Shown here: piece after piece, positions 63,748 through 64,000 of the stretch
How the letters are laid out: every line of letters starts with the position of its first letter
How positions within the stretch are numbered: the stretch's first letter is position 1
Made by a program: the position numbers and the translations under genes
Notes under the pieces: generated by a model
Told to the model about the DNA's origin: nothing
Database searches by the model: none
Seen by the model: the letters and a program-made list of their open reading frames with translations, nothing else
Assembly (NCBI GenBank): GCA_964020155.1
Contig: OZ026553.1
Span: 5,309,009-5,373,008 of the forward strand
DNA from: Chondrilla cf. caribensis
Taxonomy: Eukaryota; Porifera; Demospongiae; Chondrillida; Chondrillidae
Direction of reading: 5' to 3'
Length of the DNA stretch: 64,000 nucleotides

Positions 63748-64000
63748 CATTGTATGTATGATTTTCCACCTTTAGAATATAAAAATAATATTCAACAATA
63801 CATGACATGTTTGTGATTTGTCATTGCTAACAACTCCACCTCACAGTACAGGAATAGGTATGCAATGAGACCAGAGTCACCAGACCCTTTGCTACTGGGA
63901 CAAAGTCCAATTTCAAGTTGGAGGCGAGAATGGTTCGATGCTAAGCAAAAACTAAAATTATAATATGGCTAGAGTGAGCAAAGTATAAGTGCTGTGACAG

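Overview
The window is eukaryotic, most likely from an early-branching animal. A demosponge is my best guess, but that is an inference from style only. The support is GT-AG introns, TKL-type kinases of a kind common in sponges and cnidarians, and a mix of Tc1/mariner, pogo-like, hAT-like, tRNA-SINE and non-LTR elements in AT-rich DNA. I saw no bacterial operon, rRNA or functional tRNA gene.

Layout. (1) 1161-2454 (-): a two-exon, tail-anchored TKL kinase gene. (2) 3.4-11.5 kb: decayed transposons, namely LINE 3' fragments, a frameshifted non-LTR element with a restriction-like endonuclease (7.0-9.9 kb), a pogo-type MITE and a foldback element. (3) About 11.8-59.9 kb (+): one giant gene of about 92 exons. 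It encodes an N-terminal kinase domain, a coiled coil of roughly 3,000 residues, and a C-terminal globular domain I cannot name. Adding the exons I could define gives about 3,690 residues. (4) 61221-62604 (-): a second tail-anchored kinase gene, convergent with the giant gene.

The main find is inside the giant gene. Between 14.6 and 34.6 kb a single coiled-coil exon of about 96 nt (32 codons) is repeated 42 times. Most copies differ by only a few bases, and each has its own splice sites. A derived 105-nt (35-codon) version recurs nine times between 41.5 and 47.4 kb. With two outlying 32-codon copies this makes 53 related exons. The introns between them are built largely from a 30-bp minisatellite amplified together with the exons, so intron length moves mainly in 30-bp steps. 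Copies fall into higher-order repeats: 307- and 392-bp units, and a block of about 2.1-2.4 kb duplicated almost exactly. This points to recent unequal exchange. Every intron I could define in this gene is phase 0, so gain, loss or skipping of any exon keeps the frame.

The array introns have also collected transposons whose empty sites can be read from sister introns. They include an apparently intact two-ORF Tc1/mariner element (DD34E transposase plus a BEN-domain-like ORF), a decayed relative of it, several MITEs whose ends begin CGGTA next to TA, a tRNA-derived SINE with a 10-bp target duplication, and hAT-like insertions. The three kinase domains look like paralogues in a local cluster. 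The outer two are small and membrane-anchored; the central one has become a long filament-like protein with altered HRD and DFG motifs.
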